Below are positions 45,189 through 53,468 of a DNA stretch of 64,000 nt, piece by piece. This stretch comes from Thermochromatium tepidum ATCC 43061. Lineage in GTDB: Bacteria; Pseudomonadota; Gammaproteobacteria; Chromatiales; Chromatiaceae. How positions within the stretch are numbered: position 1 is the first letter of the stretch; each line of letters opens with the position of its first letter. The translations under genes and the position numbers were made by a program. Below the pieces are notes generated by a model, which made no database searches, was not told the DNA's origin, and saw only the letters and a list, made by a program, of their open reading frames with translations. Location: assembly GCF_009664085.1 (NCBI RefSeq), contig NZ_CP039268.1, positions 977,501 through 1,041,500 of the forward strand. The letters run 5' to 3'.

Positions 45189-45884
45189 TCAATTGGCGAT
45201 GGGGATCGAGGCTTGCAGACTCTGCTGGGTCTTTTGTTCGACGACCGCCATGGCCCGGGTGATGTCGTTTAGGCCCTCGACCACCGAGCGCGCAGCGGCG
45301 ATGGCCTCCAAGACCTTGCCGATCTTCATCTCCTGCAGGATCACCCGGTGCTGGCGCATGATGGTCGAGAGCTTCTCCTGGGCCAGGGCGCGGCTCTGAT
45401 TCAGACGTTCTTCGACGATGTCGTATTCCTGGATGGCGCGTTCGAGCTGGGCGATGCTCTGCTCGCGGTTGGGATAGTCGGGCGGCTGGCGCTCGTACCA
45501 GCTCTTGAGCACGATGGTCCCCTCCTTGGCGCGGTTGAGGGCGTCGGCGAAGTCGCTGTTGAGATCGAGCTTGTTGAGCACGCCATAGACCTCGTCGCGC
45601 AGGGTAAAGAACAGGCTATCGACCTGGGCCTCCTTCTCCTGCTCTGAGGTCAGGCGTGCGACCTCCTCGAGCTTCTCCATCGCCGTCTGGATGCGTGCGC
45701 CGAGCTGGGCGCTGGAGGCGCGGATGTTGGACATCTCGGCCTCGAGGATGAGGGTCGGATTGCTGCGGTTGGGGTTGCGGGTGCTGTACTGGCCCTCCTG
45801 TGCCCAGAGCGGCGCGCTCAGGAGCAGGGCGCATAACAGACCGAGCCGGAGTGGGACGCGCGCTGGCTTGAAACGGTCGGGCAT
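45189..45884 (-). CDS. Exported coiled-coil protein A of the TerD operon
   Basis: A 231-residue protein with a signal peptide (RLGLLCALLLSAPLWAQ) followed by long helical stretches (LGARIQTAMEKLEEVARLTS; LERAIQEYDIVEERLNQSR; VLEAIAAARSVVEGLNDIT). It is related in style to protein B, both ending with residues around IPIAN/MPIAQ, which may point to an old duplication. Predicted periplasmic. No known domain is seen. GAGGGA lies 5 nt before the ATG. Confidence 0.7.
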   Translation of the reverse strand: MPDRFKPARVPLRLGLLCALLLSAPLWAQEGQYSTRNPNRSNPTLILEAEMSNIRASSAQLGARIQTAMEKLEEVARLTSEQEKEAQVDSLFFTLRDEVYGVLNKLDLNSDFADALNRAKEGTIVLKSWYERQPPDYPNREQSIAQLERAIQEYDIVEERLNQSRALAQEKLSTIMRQHRVILQEMKIGKVLEAIAAARSVVEGLNDITRAMAVVEQKTQQSLQASIPIAN

Positions 45885-45938
45885 CTGGATCCCTCGTGGT
45901 TGGTTGTTGCTTCTCGTCGATAGGCGGGGCCGCGACCC

Positions 45939-47255
45939 TCAGTGGCCACAGGCCTCGATGTTCTCCTGAAAGCCGTTGATCAGACGCGCGGTCTTGTTGC
46001 GCAGATAGGCCAGATCGCGTGCGATGTCGGTCAGGTCCGATTCGAGATTGCGGGCGCGGTCGGCCTCGCGCACCAGGCGCTGGAGGATGATGGGCCTGGA
46101 CTCCTGGTTTAATTCCTTATCGAGACGCTTGATCAGCAATCCGGCACAGTTGTTGAGCGTGGTCGCTTCATCCATCCAGGCGTTGATCGGCAGTTGACCC
46201 AGCTGCTCGACCTCCTGGCGGTTGCCTTCGATGAAGGGGTCCGCGCAACCGGCCGTCATTTGACGCAGTTCGTTGCGCCACTTGCCTAGGAGTTTGTTGC
46301 TACGTTCGATGCGTTGCAGGATGCGGACATAGTTCTCGCCGAGGGCGTGATAGCGCTCGAACACCTGTGGATCGCCCCAGGGGCAGGTCGGCGCCTGATA
46401 GGACAGTGCGCTCGGGCGTGACCTGGGGGGGCCGGCCTCGGTCTCGGCGCCGGCAGGGGGGGGCGGTTGCGGGGCATCGAGCAGGACCGTCGGCGGTGCG
46501 CGGTCGAGGAGATGGTCATGCAGCCTTGTCCAGAGCGCATCAGGGAGCGCCCGCCAGTCGGGTCTGAAGGACCATAGGGCACCAACCGCGGCGATGAGCA
46601 GGATCAACAGGGTCAGGGACCAAATCAGCCGGCGTGGGCGGCGGCGCGGTGGGGGCGTGGATTCGAGCGGGATCGGAGGGGGCGGGGTTGGGGGATCGAG
46701 CCTCAGATCGCTCGACGGTGGGGCCGATGTCTCCCCCCACGGCCCCGCATCGGCGACGGTCACGCCAAAATGCTCGGCCAGGGTCTGGAGCCCGCCGCGA
46801 AAGCCCTGACCCACGGCGCGCAGCTTCCAGCCGCCGGCGTGGCGATAGAGCTCGGCGAGGATCAGCGCCTGCTCATCCTCGGCCTCGGTCAGCTCGAAGA
46901 CGAGCGGCTCACCCGCCGCAGGCGCGGCCGTCAGTCGGGCACCGATCAGGTCGCGAAACGAGCCCTGCGCGAGTGCAGCGGCGATGACGAGGCGATCGAT
47001 CACGCCCGGTAGGCGTTCCAGTTGCATGCGTATCTCGGCGCGACCGGACGACGGCATCGACAGCGCCACGACCCCGCCGGGGGCCTGGGGCTGGTTATAG
47101 AACACGAACCAGTCTTCGCTCGGAATCCGCCCGTCGGCACCGACGGCAAGACACACAGGGTCCAGGCTGTCGCACCCCGACGGCCAGCACAGTTCGACGC
47201 GCACCCCGCCCGCGCTCGATAGCGGCGCGTTCCCCCCCTTCGGCAGTGTCTTCAT
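45939..47255 (-). CDS. TerD-domain protein fused to a membrane segment and helical C-terminal domain
   Basis: A 438-residue protein with three parts. Residues 1 to about 178 form a TerD (tellurium/stress resistance) domain: LPKGGN, WFVFYNQPQAPGG, LAELYRHAGGWKLRAVGQGF and a final GLQTLAEHFGV match the family, though the Ca2+-binding DLD and DDE acidic clusters are reduced to SLDP and RAEI. A Pro-rich linker and one helix (about 209-230, LIWSLTLLILLIAAVGALW) follow, then a helical domain (about 275-438) with four cysteines. TerD would face the cytosol and the C-terminal part the periplasm. First gene of the operon; ATG 47255 has GAGG 7 nt upstream. Confidence 0.8.
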   Translation of the reverse strand: MKTLPKGGNAPLSSAGGVRVELCWPSGCDSLDPVCLAVGADGRIPSEDWFVFYNQPQAPGGVVALSMPSSGRAEIRMQLERLPGVIDRLVIAAALAQGSFRDLIGARLTAAPAAGEPLVFELTEAEDEQALILAELYRHAGGWKLRAVGQGFRGGLQTLAEHFGVTVADAGPWGETSAPPSSDLRLDPPTPPPPIPLESTPPPRRRPRRLIWSLTLLILLIAAVGALWSFRPDWRALPDALWTRLHDHLLDRAPPTVLLDAPQPPPPAGAETEAGPPRSRPSALSYQAPTCPWGDPQVFERYHALGENYVRILQRIERSNKLLGKWRNELRQMTAGCADPFIEGNRQEVEQLGQLPINAWMDEATTLNNCAGLLIKRLDKELNQESRPIILQRLVREADRARNLESDLTDIARDLAYLRNKTARLINGFQENIEACGH

Positions 47256-47370
47256 CGCGGTGCCTCGCACGCCAGAGAGTCCATGTGCCTTCCTCGATGG
47301 GTTATCGCTCGACGGTCGCACGTCGGAGTCGCCATGCTGCCGTAAGCCGTTCGGATACGCAACACGGCGC

Positions 47371-47673
47371 CTACTCCCACATCACGTTCTCGCCCGCGCG
47401 CGCGGCGGCGCTCAGCAGTTCGATCAGGGGCAAGGCGCGATGGGCCAGGCTGACGCGAGGGGAATCATCACCTGGGCGCGGCTCCGGGTCGAGGGTGGCC
47501 TCCGGATGCTCGGCAACGGCGCGCTTGAGGCGTTCGAGCGCCGCCGGCACGTCCTCGGCCAGCAGCGCGCCCGGCACCGTACCGCTGTGCCCCATCAGCT
47601 TGATGAGGGTGATGGCCACGTCACCGAACATGGTGAGGGTGGCATAGGCTGGGGTGTCGAAGCGGATCAGCAT
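47371..47673 (-). CDS. DUF1840 family protein
   Basis: A 100-residue protein starting [20 protein letters not shown] and continuing [19 protein letters not shown], the DUF1840 signature; the second half has [19 protein letters not shown]. The family is common in beta- and gammaproteobacteria and has no known role. AGGA lies 9 nt before the ATG. It is divergent from glnS and 115 nt before the TerD operon in the same direction, possibly its first gene. Confidence 0.85.
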   Translation of the reverse strand: MLIRFDTPAYATLTMFGDVAITLIKLMGHSGTVPGALLAEDVPAALERLKRAVAEHPEATLDPEPRPGDDSPRVSLAHRALPLIELLSAAARAGENVMWE

Positions 47674-47813
47674 GGTCGATATCCTCGCGGGTATGGTCGA
47701 TTGGTCGGCGTCGGGCCGAGTGTCCGACGAACCCGCATGATCCATCAAGACGGGCCTGGTCGCGCGGTTTAAAATGGATCGATTGTGTTCACCCTCCAAC
47801 CCGCCGAGACACC

Positions 47814-49487
47814 ATGACTGACGCCCCTGAGTCGCCCCGCACCCATTTCATCCGTCAAATCGCCGAGGCGGATCTGGCCTCCGGCAAGCATGACCGGATC
47901 GTCACCCGCTTTCCGCCCGAGCCGAACGGCTATCTGCACATCGGGCATGCCAAGTCGATCGTGCTCAACTTCGGCCTGGCCGAATCCCTAGGCGGGGTCT
48001 GCAATCTGCGTTTCGACGACACCAATCCGCACAAAGAGAGCCCTGAGTTCGTCACCGCGATCCAGAACGATGTGCGCTGGCTGGGCTTCGACTGGGGTGA
48101 GCGGCTCTATTTCGCCTCGGACTATTTCGAGCAACTCTACGGCTTCGCGATCGAGCTGATCGAAAAAGGGCTCGCCTATGTCTGTGACCTATCCGCCGCG
48201 GAGATCCGCGCCTATCGCGGTACCCTGACCGAGCCGGGCCGCAACAGCCCCTGGCGCGAGCGTTCGGTGGCCGAGAACCTGGATCTATTTAAACGGATGC
48301 GGGCCGGCGAGTTCCCGGATGGCGCGCGCACCCTGCGCGCCAAGATCGACATGGCCTCGCCCAACATCAATCTGCGCGACCCGGTGCTCTACCGCATCAA
48401 GCACGGCGTGGTCCATCATCAGACCGGCACCGCCTGGTGTCTGTATCCGACCTATGACTACACACACCCGATCTCAGACGCGCTCGAAGGGGTCACACAC
48501 TCGCTCTGTACCCTGGAGTTCGAGGACCATCGCCCGCTCTACGACTGGGTGCTCGCCCATGTCTCGGTGCCAAGCCGCCCGCGCCAGATCGAGTTCAGCC
48601 GGCTCAATCTCGAATACACCGTGATGAGCAAACGCCGGCTGACCGAGCTGGTCAGCGAGGGGCATGTCGATGGTTGGGACGATCCGCGCCTGCCGACGCT
48701 CGCCGGGCTGCGTCGGCGCGGTTATACACCGGTGGCGATCCGCACCTTCTGCGAGCGTATCGGCATCACCAAGTCCGACAACCGGGTCGAGATGGCGATG
48801 CTGGAGAACGCAATCCGCGAGCATCTGGATGCCCATGCCCCGCGTCGGCTGGCGGTCCTGAATCCGCTCCGGGTGGTGCTCACCAACTATCCCAAGGGTC
48901 AGACCGAGTATGTCGAGCTGGCCAATCACCCCAAGGATCCCACACTGGGCACCCGCCTGTTGCCCTTCGGGCGCGAGGTCTATATCGACCGCAGTGATTT
49001 CGAGGAGACCCCGCCCAAGGGCTTCAAGCGGCTGGTCCCGGGCGGCGAGGTGCGGCTACGCGGGGCCTATGTGATCCGCTGCGATGAGGTGATCAAGAAC
49101 GCAGACGGCGAGCCGGTCGAGCTAAGGTGTTGGGTCGATCTCGACACCCTGGGCAAGGATCCCGAGGGGCGCAAGGTCAAGGGCGTGATCCAGTGGGTCG
49201 CGGTCGAGCACGCCGTCTCGGCCGAGGTTCGGCTCTACGACCGATTGTTCAAGGTGCCCATGCCGGGTGCGGGCGGGAGCGACTATCGTGCCGATCTCAA
49301 TCCGCAGTCCAAGCGGGTCGTGACCGGCGCCCGATTGGAGCCGAGTCTGCGCGATGCTCGACCGGGTGAGCGCTTCCAGTTCGAGCGCGAGGGCTATTTC
49401 GTCGTCGATCCGGACTCGACGCCCGAGCGTCCGGTGTTCAATCTCACCGTCGGTCTGCGCGACACCTGGGGCAAGGGCCAGTCCTGA
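47814..49487 (+). CDS. glnS: Glutaminyl-tRNA synthetase
   Basis: A 557-residue class I aminoacyl-tRNA synthetase that charges tRNA-Gln. The catalytic domain has [17 protein letters not shown] (HIGH motif, about 43-46), [13 protein letters not shown], and the KMSKS-like VMSKRRL (about 269-275). The C-terminal half has the anticodon-binding beta-barrels ([14 protein letters not shown] and [20 protein letters not shown]). Length and motifs are normal for bacterial GlnRS. Confidence 0.97.
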   Translation: MTDAPESPRTHFIRQIAEADLASGKHDRIVTRFPPEPNGYLHIGHAKSIVLNFGLAESLGGVCNLRFDDTNPHKESPEFVTAIQNDVRWLGFDWGERLYFASDYFEQLYGFAIELIEKGLAYVCDLSAAEIRAYRGTLTEPGRNSPWRERSVAENLDLFKRMRAGEFPDGARTLRAKIDMASPNINLRDPVLYRIKHGVVHHQTGTAWCLYPTYDYTHPISDALEGVTHSLCTLEFEDHRPLYDWVLAHVSVPSRPRQIEFSRLNLEYTVMSKRRLTELVSEGHVDGWDDPRLPTLAGLRRRGYTPVAIRTFCERIGITKSDNRVEMAMLENAIREHLDAHAPRRLAVLNPLRVVLTNYPKGQTEYVELANHPKDPTLGTRLLPFGREVYIDRSDFEETPPKGFKRLVPGGEVRLRGAYVIRCDEVIKNADGEPVELRCWVDLDTLGKDPEGRKVKGVIQWVAVEHAVSAEVRLYDRLFKVPMPGAGGSDYRADLNPQSKRVVTGARLEPSLRDARPGERFQFEREGYFVVDPDSTPERPVFNLTVGLRDTWGKGQS

Positions 49488-49647
49488 GAAGGCCCCCGCG
49501 CTTCCTCGACCAACAACAGGATCCCCCCGACCGCATGGCCAGGGCTTTCGCTTCGCGCACCTGGTCATGCCGCGCCCAATATCGCCGCCAAAACGAATCT
49601 CAAGCGAGACGACCAAGCATTAATTAAGCACCGGATGGCCGAACACG

Positions 49648-50298
49648 ATGATTGAACGCGACACGCGCCAAGCCGCGCTGCTTGCCCTGCACGCCGAGTT
49701 GGAGACCTGCTGCCGCTGCCCCAAGATGTACGGACCGGCGGTCCACAGCGAGTCGGTGTTATCGCCCGTGATGCTGATCGGGCAGGCCCCCGGCACGCGC
49801 GAGATCGAGCAGCTCAAGCCCTTCTGCTGGACCGCCGGCAAGACGCTCTTTAGCTGGTTCGCCCCGCTCGGACTCGACGAGACCGCCTTTCGCGCCCGCA
49901 TCCTGATGAGCGCGGTCTGTCGCTGCTTTCCGGGCAAGAATCCCAAGGGCGGCGACCGAGTGCCGGATCGTGACGAGATCGAGCGCTGCGCGCGCTGGTG
50001 GCGCGGCGAGCTTGAATTGTTGCGCCCGCGTCTGCTGCTGCCGGTCGGCAAGCTCGCCATTGCGCAACTCATGCCGGTGCCGCGCCTCAACGATGTCATC
50101 GGCAAGCAGTGGACCTATCGCTCGCCCATGGGCTGGGTGGCCGACGTCATCCCGCTTCCGCATCCGTCCGGTGCCTCGACCTGGTTCAAGATGGAGCCGG
50201 GACGCAGGCTCCTGGCCCAGGCGCTCGATCTGATCGCCGCACATCCGGCCTGGAAAGCCGTCCTGGACGCCGAATCGCACCACGCCGCGCGCCCCTGA
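49648..50298 (+). CDS. Uracil-DNA glycosylase superfamily protein (family 4/5-like)
   Basis: A 216-residue DNA repair protein. The N-terminal CCRCPKM and two later Cys (FCWTAG; SAVCRCFPG) suggest the four-cysteine Fe-S cluster of family 4/5 enzymes. LIGQAPGTREIEQLKPF is motif A (GEAPG-type) and LPHPSGASTWFK is the HPSxxN-type DNA-binding loop. It probably removes uracil from deaminated DNA. Substrate range within the superfamily is unsure. Convergent with pgl. Confidence 0.85.
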   Translation: MIERDTRQAALLALHAELETCCRCPKMYGPAVHSESVLSPVMLIGQAPGTREIEQLKPFCWTAGKTLFSWFAPLGLDETAFRARILMSAVCRCFPGKNPKGGDRVPDRDEIERCARWWRGELELLRPRLLLPVGKLAIAQLMPVPRLNDVIGKQWTYRSPMGWVADVIPLPHPSGASTWFKMEPGRRLLAQALDLIAAHPAWKAVLDAESHHAARP

Positions 50299-50329
50299 GC
50301 GCTCGTTGAATGTGACTAGGCGCGTGGCC

Positions 50330-51016
50330 TCAGTCGCCCGCCGCCTCGGCATCCATCAGTACCTCCAGATGACCAGAGGTGACGATCTTGGCGATCGGGA
50401 GATCCGCCCCGGCACGCCAGCGGGCCAGCGCCTCACGCTTGCCTCGCCCCGTGACCAGGATCAAAATGGCCCGACTCGATCCCAGGGCCTGGGGCGTCAG
50501 GGATACACGTTCGGGCGGTGGCTTGGGCGCATCATGGACGGGAATCACCAGGGACTCGTCCGGGATTGGGTGGCCTGGAAAGAGACTGGCGGTATGCCCG
50601 TCCTCGCCCAGCCCAAGAAGCACCAGATCCCAGGGGAGCCGGTCGCGGATCAGCTCGGCATAGTGCGCAGCGGCCGGCTCGGCACCCAGCTCGGCGCGGA
50701 TCGGGTGGATATTGTCCGGTGGGATCGGCACCCGATCGAGCCAGACCTCTCGCGCGGCTAGACTGTTGCGCTCCGGATCGTCCGCCGGCAGACAGCGTTC
50801 GTCGCCGAAGAAGAGATGCCAGGATGCCCAATCCGCCGGCTGCTCGACGAGCAGGCGATAGACTGCCAGGGGGGTGCGTCCGCCGGCAAGCACCAGTTGA
50901 AAACGTCCGCGCTCGGCGATGGCGTGCTCGGCGGCGGCGAGCAGGCGGCGGGTCGCCGTCTCTGCGACCTGCTCGTCCGAGGCGAAACACTGGAATTCGG
51001 GACTGATGTCAGGCAT
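50330..51016 (-). CDS. pgl: 6-phosphogluconolactonase
   Basis: A 228-residue enzyme of the pentose phosphate and Entner-Doudoroff routes. SugP-isomerase-like blocks are VLAGGRTPLAVYRLL, WHLFFGDERCLPADDPERNS and VLLGLGEDGHTASLFPG, the last being the active-site signature. Start at ATG 51016 (MPDISPEF). It is transcribed away from the response-regulator gene at 51128, sharing a 111-nt divergent promoter region. glk, another sugar kinase gene, lies 10 kb away in the same window. Confidence 0.93.
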   Translation of the reverse strand: MPDISPEFQCFASDEQVAETATRRLLAAAEHAIAERGRFQLVLAGGRTPLAVYRLLVEQPADWASWHLFFGDERCLPADDPERNSLAAREVWLDRVPIPPDNIHPIRAELGAEPAAAHYAELIRDRLPWDLVLLGLGEDGHTASLFPGHPIPDESLVIPVHDAPKPPPERVSLTPQALGSSRAILILVTGRGKREALARWRAGADLPIAKIVTSGHLEVLMDAEAAGD

Positions 51017-51127
51017 GTTTGGATTATCCGATTGTCCGCTTGGCGTGGTTTGACTCAGCGAACGACCCTGTTTGGTCAGCTGGGCTTGCGTCAACCCGTT
51101 CATTATGATCATGGGAACTATGGACCA

Positions 51128-52126
51128 ATGAAGATACTCCTGGTCGACGACTCCAGATCGGCGCGTTATGCGCTTAGGCTGCAACTTCAGAAGCACGGGG
51201 CCGAGGTCGAGATGGCCGAGTCGGCCGAGGAGGCCTTCGAGAAGCTCAAGGGCGCCCTTCCCGATGCGATCTTCATGGACCACATGATGCCGGGGCTCAA
51301 TGGCTTTGAGGCCCTGGAGATCATCCGCAAGGATCCGCGCACGGCCGCCATTCCGGTCATCATGTGCACCTCGCACGAAGAACCCGAGTTCATCGCTACA
51401 GCTCAGGACAAGGGTGTCTTCGGTATCCTGCCCAAATCGGCGGCCCCCGAATTGCTGCCCGAGCTGATCAAGCGGCTGCAAGCCGAGATCGCCGCCCCCA
51501 GCGCTGCCGTGCCTGCAGCTGAGGTGGCGCCGGCGACCCAGGTGGCGCCACCGGGATTGTCGGAAGACGCCGTCATCAAAGTGTTTGAATCCCGTCTGCA
51601 AGAACGTCTGCCCCATCTGCTCGCGCCGATGCTGGAGGCCTTGAGGCGTGACTTGAGTGAGGCGATTCTCACTGAGACCAAGCACCTGCTCGATGAGCGT
51701 CAAGCCGCCGAGCAGTCGGCCAAGCGGGCGCTGCCGCCCCAGCCGACCATGGCCGATCTCCAGGCGATCTCGACGCGCCTGGCCACCGAGACCCTACCCG
51801 ATCTCATCAAGCGCGCCATCCAGACCGAACGCGCTCATGTCCAGGAATGGGTCGACAAGCGAATCGCTGACGCCTTGACCCGGGCGACGGCAAACGTCGC
51901 CCAGGGGCACTCCGACGCTGACGAGATCGCCCGCAAGGCCGCGGCCATGGCGCGACGCGAGTCCAGGGAGGATCTGGAGGCCGCACTGGCGACAGCGCAG
52001 CAGTCCATCCAGTCGTTGGAGCAACGACTCCCGTCACTGGGTCCGGTCTATGCGCTCATCGCGCTGGCGATCGTGCTTGGCTTGGGGGCGGCGGGCGTGG
52101 TTTATTTTCTCCTCGCGCCAATGTGA
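51128..52126 (+). CDS. Response regulator with C-terminal membrane anchor
   Basis: A 332-residue protein. Residues 1-120 are a receiver domain (LLVDDSRSARYALRLQLQK; D51 in IFMDHMMPG; FGILPKSAAP). An Ala/Pro linker and about 150 helical residues follow (ESRLQERLPHLLAPMLEALR; ETKHLLDERQAAEQSAKRA; an ARREARE-like coiled coil to about 300). The last 25 residues form one hydrophobic helix (YALIALAIVLGLGAAGVVYF). No DNA-binding or enzyme domain is present. Response regulators are normally soluble, so a tail anchor is unusual. Its stop (TGA) overlaps a possible GTG start of the next gene. Confidence 0.85.
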   Translation: MKILLVDDSRSARYALRLQLQKHGAEVEMAESAEEAFEKLKGALPDAIFMDHMMPGLNGFEALEIIRKDPRTAAIPVIMCTSHEEPEFIATAQDKGVFGILPKSAAPELLPELIKRLQAEIAAPSAAVPAAEVAPATQVAPPGLSEDAVIKVFESRLQERLPHLLAPMLEALRRDLSEAILTETKHLLDERQAAEQSAKRALPPQPTMADLQAISTRLATETLPDLIKRAIQTERAHVQEWVDKRIADALTRATANVAQGHSDADEIARKAAAMARRESREDLEAALATAQQSIQSLEQRLPSLGPVYALIALAIVLGLGAAGVVYFLLAPM

Positions 52127-52149
52127 GCCGCGCGGGTGAAACCTTCTTG

Positions 52150-52635
52150 ATGCCTGATTCCGCGTCTACCTCATTCGACTTGATCCTGGGCTGGCGCGAA
52201 TGGCTGGCCCTGCCCGAGCTGGGGATACCGGCGATCAAGGCCAAGGTCGATACGGGCGCACGCACCTCGACCCTGCATGCGTTCGAGGTCGATACCCTGA
52301 GGCGCGATGGACAGCTATATGCGCGCTTCAGCGTGCACCCGATCCAGCGACGCACCGATATTGTCGTCCAGAGCGAGGCCATGGTGATCGACCGGCGGCT
52401 GGTCGCGGATTCGGGCGGACATCGCGAGGAGCGCTATGTCATCTCGACCCGGCTGGTGCTGGCCGATCGGCAGTGGCCGATCGAGCTGACCCTGACCAAT
52501 CGTGAGACCATGCTGTTTAGGATGCTGCTGGGGCGAACTGCCATCGCCGGACGCGCCCTGGTGGATCCGGCACGATCTTTTCTGACCGGACGGGTGCGTC
52601 AGAGCTGGGAGGTCTATGGAGCGACCGCTCGATGA
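52150..52635 (+). CDS. Retropepsin-like/RimK-associated protease family protein (PF05618 type)
   Basis: A 161-residue protein of the family once named ATP-dependent zinc protease and later recognised as retropepsin-like. LGWREWLALPELGIPAIKAK leads into the active-site-like KVDTGARTSTLHA (Asp about 34), and HREERYVISTRLVL and MLLGRTAIAG follow. In many bacteria the gene sits beside rimK or another ATP-grasp ligase; none is present here. A GTG at 52123 overlapping the upstream stop would add nine residues. It may be cotranscribed with the anchored response regulator. Confidence 0.8.
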   Translation: MPDSASTSFDLILGWREWLALPELGIPAIKAKVDTGARTSTLHAFEVDTLRRDGQLYARFSVHPIQRRTDIVVQSEAMVIDRRLVADSGGHREERYVISTRLVLADRQWPIELTLTNRETMLFRMLLGRTAIAGRALVDPARSFLTGRVRQSWEVYGATAR

Positions 52636-52725
52636 GCATCGACTGAAACGACTTTGCCTGCGAGGGCCTCTACGACGAATCTCGTTTACTGCCCGAAGAG
52701 ACGACTATTAAATGGAGGAGAGAGG

Positions 52726-53019
52726 ATGATGAATGTCGCTTCACTGCCTGCGATCCTGTTCACCCTGGCCGGCTGGGCGCTGACCGTCCTGAGCGCGGCG
52801 GCCATGCTCTCTGGGCCTTACGATGGACGCACCTGTCAGACCGAGTGCGTCCAGATGCTCTTCTTCTCCGGCATGGTGGCCGGCGTTTTGGGGCTGATTC
52901 TGGCTATCGTCGGTTTGCGCTTCGTCGTCGGGCGTCGGCTCAGTCAGGTTACGCTGTGGCTGGCCGGTCCGCTGTGCGCCATCTTTGCGGCGATCCTTCT
53001 GATCGGCATTCTGGCCTGA
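52726..53019 (+). CDS. Small membrane protein, unknown function
   Basis: A 97-residue protein with three hydrophobic helices (ILFTLAGWALTVLSAAAML; MLFFSGMVAGVLGLILAIVG; LWLAGPLCAIFAAILLIGIL) and two Cys in the CQTEC loop between helices 1 and 2. A strong GGAGGAGAGAGG leader precedes two adjacent ATGs (52726, 52729). No family is recognised. Confidence 0.65.
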   Translation: MMNVASLPAILFTLAGWALTVLSAAAMLSGPYDGRTCQTECVQMLFFSGMVAGVLGLILAIVGLRFVVGRRLSQVTLWLAGPLCAIFAAILLIGILA

Positions 53020-53046
53020 CTGACGTCCGGCCTGCCCCGCCCGAGT

Positions 53047-53154
53047 GAAACACTGATTTATTCTGCTCGCGGCTAAAGTTGCTCCTACCACCTATGGATT
53101 GGGTGGGAGTGGCCTTAGCCGCGATTCGGGGAGTCGCGATTGATTCAGTGTTTC
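53047..53154. repeat. REP/BIME-type inverted repeat
   Basis: An intergenic dyad. Outer arms GAAACACTGA (53047-53056) and TCAGTGTTTC (53145-53154) are perfect inverse copies. Inside, TCGCGGCTAA (53067-53076) and TTAGCCGCGA (53115-53124) flank GTTGCTCCTACC...GGTGGGAGTGGCC. The core resembles the GTAGGAGCGGCTTnAGCCGCGA REP units of Pseudomonas and Xanthomonas. Two units face each other, as in a BIME. No RAYT transposase gene lies in the window. Confidence 0.7.
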
Positions 53155-53468
53155 CCTAAACGGTGGGGCTTGCTATCCGACACCCTGGTACCCTGATGGC
53201 CGAGGTGCCCAAACGCCCGCTGAGCGTTCGCCACCGATCGCCGTGATCCTCGCGTCGCCGATCATGGTGGCATGAACGACATGCCTCCCTTCGACATCTT
53301 CCACGCAAGTCACGGATCCATCGAGGCTTTCCGTGCCCCTACGTTTGGTACCTATCTCAAACCCGATTTCGATGGATTTTTCCAGCTCGGAAGGCTGGGG
53401 CAGGACCGTTAGACTAGCGCCCCTCGCTCTGGGGTCGCCCCGCTTCTCAGCCGTCGTGCAGGACTTCC
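53155..53468. other. Intergenic region before dnaE, no clear gene
   Basis: About 310 nt without a convincing gene. A 45-residue frame starting at ATG 53272 (MNDMPPFDIF) has no ribosome binding site or recognisable homology and ends at 53409. The region probably holds the dnaE promoter, which I cannot place with confidence. Confidence 0.4.

Noticed and set aside
41114-47255. The operon considered as a Zorya-type phage defence system
   Set aside because: The ExbB-like protein lacks the long ZorA cytosolic tail, the ExbD-like proteins lack the ZorB peptidoglycan-binding domain, and no ZorC/ZorD or nuclease/helicase gene is present.
50330-51703. Extended pgl reading frame with a further 229 N-terminal residues
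   Set aside because: The extension runs antisense into the response-regulator gene; MPDISPEF at 51016 is the natural start of 6-phosphogluconolactonase.
53272-53409. A 45-residue frame (MNDMPPFDIF...) before dnaE
   Set aside because: No ribosome binding site, no hydrophobic or motif content and no similarity that I recognise; likely chance.
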